A stretch of DNA of 64,000 nucleotides from DUVY01 sp036562755 (lineage in GTDB: Bacteria > Bacillota > Clostridia > Christensenellales > DUVY01). A model generated the notes under the pieces. The model was given only the letters and a program-made list of their open reading frames with translations. It searched no databases and was not told the DNA's origin. The stretch's first letter is position 1. Each line of letters begins with the position of its first letter. Location: contig DATCJN010000004.1 of assembly GCA_036562755.1 (NCBI GenBank), positions 45,691-109,690 of the forward strand, in the 5' to 3' direction. Positions 59,864 to 64,000 of this stretch are shown in pieces. Made by a program: the position numbers and the translations under genes.

Positions 59864-61570
59864 TTATGAATATTTAATTGATTTTTTGTAATCGTCGCTC
59901 CAGCTTTTGAGCTCCTTAGCGTGCTCAATCGACAAGCTGCTGTTTTCATGACCGCCGGCCAAACGGGCGATTTCTTTTACGGTTTTGTCGTAGTCTAGTT
60001 TTTCGACCTTGGTATATGTTTTGCCGTCTTCTTCTTGTTTGTAAATTAAATAATTATGGTCGCCCATAGCGCAAATAGCCGCTAAGTGCGTTATGGTTAT
60101 AACCTGGCGGGAACGGGAAACGCAAGCGAGCTTGTTGGCTATGGTTTGACCTATCTTTCCGCTGATGCCTGTGTCTATCTCGTCGAAAATCATAGTGTCT
60201 ATATCGTCGTGCTTGGACAGTATCATTTTTAGAGCCAGCATTATTCTGGACATTTCGCCCCCGGAGGCTACCTTAGCCAAAGGTTTCGCAGGCTCGCCTA
60301 TGTTGGCGGATAAATAAAACTCGGCTTTGTCTATTCCGTCAGCTGTTATTAAATCAAAGAAGCGCTCTTTGGACGGGATTTCTTCAAATAATATTTCAAA
60401 TTTTGCTCCAGCCATGCCTAAATCTTTTAACTCGTTGTTTACCTCGCTGCAGAAGTTCTGCGCCCCCTCCCTTCTCTTTTGGGACAGCAATACCGCCCGA
60501 TTATATAACTTTTCGCCGACAGTTTCTATATCGTTTTTTAATTTTTCTATGATTTCGGCGCTGGATGACAGCCTTTTGTATTCGTTTTGAGCGTTAATTA
60601 AGAATTTTTCTATTTCTTCAAATGTCGAGCCATATTTTTTCTTTAGGTTTTTTATTTGATCCAGGCGGTTTTCTATCTTGTCTGCCGTCTTTTCGTCGTA
60701 GTTTAGACTTTCTGCGATGTCCTTAAGAGAAACGGTTATGTCCTCCAGTTCGTATTGAACGGATTGCAGTCTGTCGTATAAGGATTGATATGCGGAATCG
60801 TAAGAAGAAATAGAGCCTAACGCGCTTACGGCTTCGGCTACCAAGGAATTGGCGCCGCTAGAGCCGCTCAATAAATCATAAGATTGGCTAAGCCCGCGCA
60901 TTATGCGTTCGAAGTTTATTATCTTAGCGCGCTCGTCTAAAAGCTGCTGTTCCTCGCCTTCTTTTAGATTGGCCTGGGTGATTTCGTCGATTTGGAATTT
61001 TAATAAATCAAGCATTCTCTCTCTTTCGGCGTCCGATATGCCAAAAGAGCTTAATTCGAATATAAGTTTTTTGTATTGATGATAGAGCTCGCAAACTTCG
61101 CTCTTTAATTCGTCTAAATCTTTTATGTAGGCGTCTAAGAGTTTTAAATGGGTTTTTGGGCGCAAGAGCGATTGATGCTCGTGCTGGCCGTGTATATCCA
61201 CCATGGACTCGGTAACGCTTCTTAGCATTGACAAGGTTACCAGGCTGCCGTTAATGCGGCATTCGCTTCTGCCCTCGGCTGTGAGAGTGCGCGAAATAAT
61301 TATTGTGTCGTCTTCGGCGGAAACGCCAAAATTTTCGAGCTGTTGGCGGATATTTGAATTTATGTAAAATACGCCTTGAACGAGGGCTTCGGTCTCGCCG
61401 CTTTTGAGCAAAGTTTTATCCGTTTTTGAACCTAACAAAAAATTGAGCGAGTCCACGATTATGGACTTGCCCGCGCCCGTTTCGCCGCTTAAAACTATAA
61501 GACCGCTATCAAAGGATATCTCGAGTTCTTTTATAATGGCTATGTTTTTTATGCGTAGCGTTAGTAACAT
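59864..61570 (-). CDS. recN: DNA repair ATPase
   Basis: SMC-like protein for double-strand break repair, 568 aa. Walker A in SGETGAGKSIIVDSL, long central coiled coils (about 155-370), signature ASGGEMSRIMLAL and Walker B MIFDEIDTGISGK. A TGTTATAAT box lies six bases before the ATG, so besides readthrough from argR it may have its own leaderless transcript; there is no ribosome site. Confidence 0.97.
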   Translation of the reverse strand: MLLTLRIKNIAIIKELEISFDSGLIVLSGETGAGKSIIVDSLNFLLGSKTDKTLLKSGETEALVQGVFYINSNIRQQLENFGVSAEDDTIIISRTLTAEGRSECRINGSLVTLSMLRSVTESMVDIHGQHEHQSLLRPKTHLKLLDAYIKDLDELKSEVCELYHQYKKLIFELSSFGISDAERERMLDLLKFQIDEITQANLKEGEEQQLLDERAKIINFERIMRGLSQSYDLLSGSSGANSLVAEAVSALGSISSYDSAYQSLYDRLQSVQYELEDITVSLKDIAESLNYDEKTADKIENRLDQIKNLKKKYGSTFEEIEKFLINAQNEYKRLSSSAEIIEKLKNDIETVGEKLYNRAVLLSQKRREGAQNFCSEVNNELKDLGMAGAKFEILFEEIPSKERFFDLITADGIDKAEFYLSANIGEPAKPLAKVASGGEMSRIMLALKMILSKHDDIDTMIFDEIDTGISGKIGQTIANKLACVSRSRQVITITHLAAICAMGDHNYLIYKQEEDGKTYTKVEKLDYDKTVKEIARLAGGHENSSLSIEHAKELKSWSDDYKKSIKYS

Positions 61571-61576
61571 ATAAAA

Positions 61577-61585
61577 ATTATAACA
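61577..61585 (-). promoter_or_regulatory. Extended -10 promoter of recN, leaderless spacing
   Basis: Minus strand TG-T-TATAAT (box 61577-61582), six bases, then the recN ATG at 61570. Lies in the 17-base gap after argR. Confidence 0.5.
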
Positions 61586-61587
61586 TA

Positions 61588-62034
61588 TTATTTAATAATG
61601 TCGTGCAGTTTTTGGAGTATATTTTGGACAACCTCTTCGTCTCGGCAGACTATCAAAAATGTGTCGTCCCCCGCGATACAGCCTAATACCCCCTCAAAGC
61701 CGGACTTGTCAATCATAATTGCGGCCGCGTTGGCGCTGCCGCTTAAAGTTTTTACTACTATAAGGTTGTTCGCGCTGTCGATAGAAATAACTGATTCTCT
61801 AAACATATTAGTCAGCTTGACGTTGATATTGGTAGTTTTTTCGACAGCGTATTTATATTTTCGGGATTCGCCCAAAACCTTGATAAGCCCCAGCTCTTTT
61901 ATGTCTCTGGATACTGTGGCCTGGGTTACGTCAAAATTGGCTTTTTTTAACTCTTCCACCAATTCTTCTTGCGTTTCAATGTCCTTTTTGGAAATTATTT
62001 CCAAAATCTTGGTCTGCCTCGCAGTCCTACCCAT
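61588..62034 (-). CDS. argR: Arginine repressor
   Basis: 148 aa: N-terminal winged helix (RQTKILEIISKKDIETQEELVEEL, TQATVSRDIKELGLIKV) and C-terminal arginine-binding hexamerisation domain (AGDDTFLIVCRDEE). Controls arginine genes. Sits between nadK and recN as in Bacillus (ahrC-recN). GGAGGAAT before the ATG. Confidence 0.95.
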   Translation of the reverse strand: MGRTARQTKILEIISKKDIETQEELVEELKKANFDVTQATVSRDIKELGLIKVLGESRKYKYAVEKTTNINVKLTNMFRESVISIDSANNLIVVKTLSGSANAAAIMIDKSGFEGVLGCIAGDDTFLIVCRDEEVVQNILQKLHDIIK

Positions 62035-62888
62035 TATTCCTCCTTATTAAAACTCCATTTATTAAGTTTTGTAAACAGTTTATTATAAAACTCGGACGGC
62101 TTGATTTTTACAAAACCGGCCATTAATTTGTGCTTTGAAATGGTAATCTTTCTTAAATCAAAATCTTTTACGGGAATTCCGTCCGCGATCAAAACCGCGT
62201 TTGGCGACTCGGAATTGACCTTAATATTAATGACTTCGTTTTCGCCTATGACTATTGGACGGCTTCTTAAAGAATGCGAGCAAACGGGAGTCAGCACTAT
62301 TCCTTTTATGTCCGGACTCAAAATCGGTCCGCCCGCGCTTAAAGAATACGCGGTAGAGCCTGTGGGAGTGCTTACAATAAATCCGTCCGCGTTATATCTG
62401 TCTATAAGGCTGTTTTGGGCATACACATCGAAGTTAATAATTCTGGCTGTGGCTTGTTTTAACAGCACGATTTCGTTTAGCGCCATCGCGTCCGCGCTTC
62501 CGCTTTTTAAATTAAGCATTGAGCGGTATTCTATTGAAAAATTAGAGTTTTTTAACGCTAAAGCCGTTTTATCCAGCTCGTGCACTTCGCTTTCGGTCAA
62601 AAAACCCACATTGCCTATATTAATGCCTAAAACGGGCTTGTTTTTTATCGCGCAGGCTTTTACTACATTTAATATGGTTCCGTCGCCGCCCGCTACGGCA
62701 ATTATGTCGTTTTGGTCAATCAGCTCTTGCAAGTCAAAAGCGTCAAAACTTCTAAAATATTCGTCCGAGTTATATAGTTTTTTTTCTATGCTTACAACAA
62801 GCCCGTGATTTTTAAAACTGGTTAGAGCTTCCTTGGAGGCTGCTAAAGCGTTTTCTTTTTTTAAGTTGACTATAAATCCTATCTTCAT
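62034..62888 (-). CDS. nadK: NAD kinase
   Basis: Phosphorylates NAD to NADP. GGDGT in VAVAGGDGTILNVV, NIGNVGFLTE and NADGFIVSTPTGSTAYSLSAGGP are diagnostic. Start at the ATG of MKIGFIV (62888): it lies seven bases after a TATAAT box with TTGAAA 17 bases further up, so the mRNA is probably leaderless; the frame's upstream ATG would precede the transcript. 284 aa. Confidence 0.95.
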   Translation of the reverse strand: MKIGFIVNLKKENALAASKEALTSFKNHGLVVSIEKKLYNSDEYFRSFDAFDLQELIDQNDIIAVAGGDGTILNVVKACAIKNKPVLGINIGNVGFLTESEVHELDKTALALKNSNFSIEYRSMLNLKSGSADAMALNEIVLLKQATARIINFDVYAQNSLIDRYNADGFIVSTPTGSTAYSLSAGGPILSPDIKGIVLTPVCSHSLRSRPIVIGENEVINIKVNSESPNAVLIADGIPVKDFDLRKITISKHKLMAGFVKIKPSEFYNKLFTKLNKWSFNKEE

Positions 62889-62895
62889 TGTAATA

Positions 62896-62924
62896 ATTAT
62901 ACAGGATAATAAATAAAATTTCAA
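62896..62924 (-). promoter_or_regulatory. nadK-argR-recN promoter, leaderless spacing
   Basis: Minus strand TTGAAA (62919-62924), 17 bases, TATAAT (62896-62901), seven bases, ATG at 62888. Confidence 0.75.
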
Positions 62925-62935
62925 CGATAAAATTA

Positions 62936-62963
62936 AAAGGGCGTTTCTTTAAGAACGCCCTTT
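62936..62963 (-). terminator. Terminator of the membrane-protein gene
   Basis: Stem AAAGGGCGTT / AACGCCCTTT with AT-rich loop, in the gap after the stop at 62981; T-rich on the minus strand. Confidence 0.75.
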
Positions 62964-62980
62964 GTATCATTGCATTTAAA

Positions 62981-64000
62981 TTAAATAGCTTTTGAAGTCT
63001 TGATTTTTAGAACGACATTGACTTGGATGCCCTTATCTAGCGCAACGGCTTTTAAGCTCTCCCATTCCGCAAAGCCGTAAAAGTCGCCTGTGATAAGGTT
63101 GGGATTCTCAAACGAGCTTACCTGAGCGTTTATGGTAACCGTGCCGCTATATATCATAGATTTGCCCGTTACGGTTATGGTGCTTTGACCTCTTAGGTTG
63201 GGAATAACCACTTTTGACTTCGTAGTGGATACCGTAATCTCTTTTATAGTCCTAGCGCCAGTGTTGTCAAGAGTGTCAATCCTTATCTTAGAAATCGAGC
63301 TGGCGTTAGTAAATTCCAAAGAATAATAGAACTTGGTATTGCTTTGGATATTGGGGAAGCTTACGGTAAATGTCTTGGAATTATCCTGCGTGGTCGTATT
63401 AATATTATCTATCTTCGCCAATTCGTCGCCTTTGCTGAGGTCGGAATCGCCGTATTCTGTGTTTAAGTTGCTTACAGGTTTTTTGTAAGCGCGCAACGCA
63501 GCATCCCACTTGTAATCGCTTAGGTCAAAGTATAGATAGTTATACATATCTAAGTCGTCTATCATCCAATAGCTTGCGGTTGCATCCTTTACATATACTA
63601 AGGAATTCTTGGTGGAATAATCTTTGTTTTGCAAGCCTGAATAGTTATAGCCGTATTTTAGACCGCTCATTGTAAAGGAGAAGAGCAATATCAAGCCAAG
63701 GACAGTTACAACGCCTATGCCGAAATAGTTTTTATAAGTTCTAGGTCTTTTTTCGATTTCTACCTTTTTGAATGTGCGCTCTTCAAATTTGCCTTTTTTG
63801 GCCTTGTGTTCGACCTTTTCTGTAACAACGCGCGCTATTCTTACCGAACGCATAGGCAGCTTTTTAGCAAGGTTGTCAAACACAGGTTGCAAATAGTTGA
63901 AGTAAGGAGTGATGAAACCGTGGGTGGAAACGGTAAACATCATTATAACCGCATACATCGACAAGCCTAAAACGGTATATAACATTAAGCTTGCGCCGAA
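62981..64000 (-). CDS. Unidentified membrane protein, C-terminal part (cut by window end)
   Basis: The frame is open to the window edge, so the N-terminus is missing. Of about 339 visible residues, the first 20 or so are the end of a hydrophobic helix, followed by a basic cytoplasmic loop (RIARVVTEKVEHKAKKGKFEE is within it), a second membrane helix at about residues 90-112, then about 220 residues of Thr/Ser/Asn-rich, beta-rich extracytoplasmic sequence. I do not recognise the family. At least two, likely more, membrane segments. Confidence 0.6.
   Translation of the reverse strand, partial: FGASLMLYTVLGLSMYAVIMMFTVSTHGFITPYFNYLQPVFDNLAKKLPMRSVRIARVVTEKVEHKAKKGKFEERTFKKVEIEKRPRTYKNYFGIGVVTVLGLILLFSFTMSGLKYGYNYSGLQNKDYSTKNSLVYVKDATASYWMIDDLDMYNYLYFDLSDYKWDAALRAYKKPVSNLNTEYGDSDLSKGDELAKIDNINTTTQDNSKTFTVSFPNIQSNTKFYYSLEFTNASSISKIRIDTLDNTGARTIKEITVSTTKSKVVIPNLRGQSTITVTGKSMIYSGTVTINAQVSSFENPNLITGDFYGFAEWESLKAVALDKGIQVNVVLKIKTSKAI

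Noticed and set aside
1..64000. tRNA, rRNA, CRISPR arrays, transposases, phage genes
   Set aside because: None was found on reading both strands; regularly spaced repeats are limited to the short mraZ boxes.

Overview
The window looks like about 64 kb of chromosome from an uncultured, low-GC, endospore-lineage Firmicute, most likely a clostridial anaerobe. The grounds are: sporulation genes (spoIVB, spoIIM, a spo0A-type gene, ytfJ, two dacF-type carboxypeptidases); type III glutamine synthetase; an ANTAR antiterminator next to a glnA-type gene; a FabT/FabK fatty-acid operon; biotin-dependent carboxyltransferases of anaerobes; and strong TTGACA/TATAAT or TGnTATAAT promoters. Almost every gene is on the minus strand. 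I see no tRNA, rRNA, CRISPR array, insertion sequence or prophage.

Layout. 1-582: 3' end of serA. 616-5087: short division cluster mraZ-rsmH-ftsL-like-PBP. 5401-11042: phosphoesterase, a possible SPOCS-type protein, then dnaG-rpoD-trmK-zinc-ribbon operon. 11161-13560: a 30-codon membrane-protein gene, dgt, and a zinc-finger protein with a deoxyribosyltransferase-like C-terminus. 13593-33501: a nitrogen/glutamine block with an ANTAR regulator, a degenerate glutamine synthetase, glutamate synthase split into five polypeptides, type III glutamine synthetase, HisH/HisF-like pair, guaA, a carB-dapF fusion, carA and glmS. 33644-36950: an operon resembling methylmalonyl-CoA:pyruvate transcarboxylase. 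37122-44310: pseudouridine synthase, MgtC, dacF-ytfJ-DUF2953, scpAB-M50 protease, lysA. 44494-54603: complete FASII operon fabT-fabH-acpP-fabK-fabD-fabG-fabF-accB-fabZ-accC-accD-accA-degV. 54772-56334: duplicated, damaged lipoprotein genes. 56372-62888: nadK-argR-recN-spoIVB-spo0A-like-spoIIM-dacF. 62981-64000: part of an unidentified membrane protein.

How it fits together. The glutamine block gathers enzymes that make glutamine (type III GS), make glutamate from it (glutamate synthase) or spend its amide nitrogen (HisH, GuaA, CarA, GlmS). Four transcription units in it (glutamate synthase, glnN, hisHF-like, carAB-dapF-guaA) each carry an intrinsic terminator between promoter and first gene, and all four terminators start with the same CAAAGGCG. 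I read this as a shared antitermination regulon and a candidate undescribed system; the nearby ANTAR protein is a possible but unproven factor.

Other points of note: a CarB-DapF fusion with both DapF cysteines present; a GS-I paralogue lacking all ligands of the second metal site; a Spo0A gene at its conserved locus with no receiver domain; and four genes whose TATAAT box lies 6-7 bases before the ATG, implying leaderless mRNAs.
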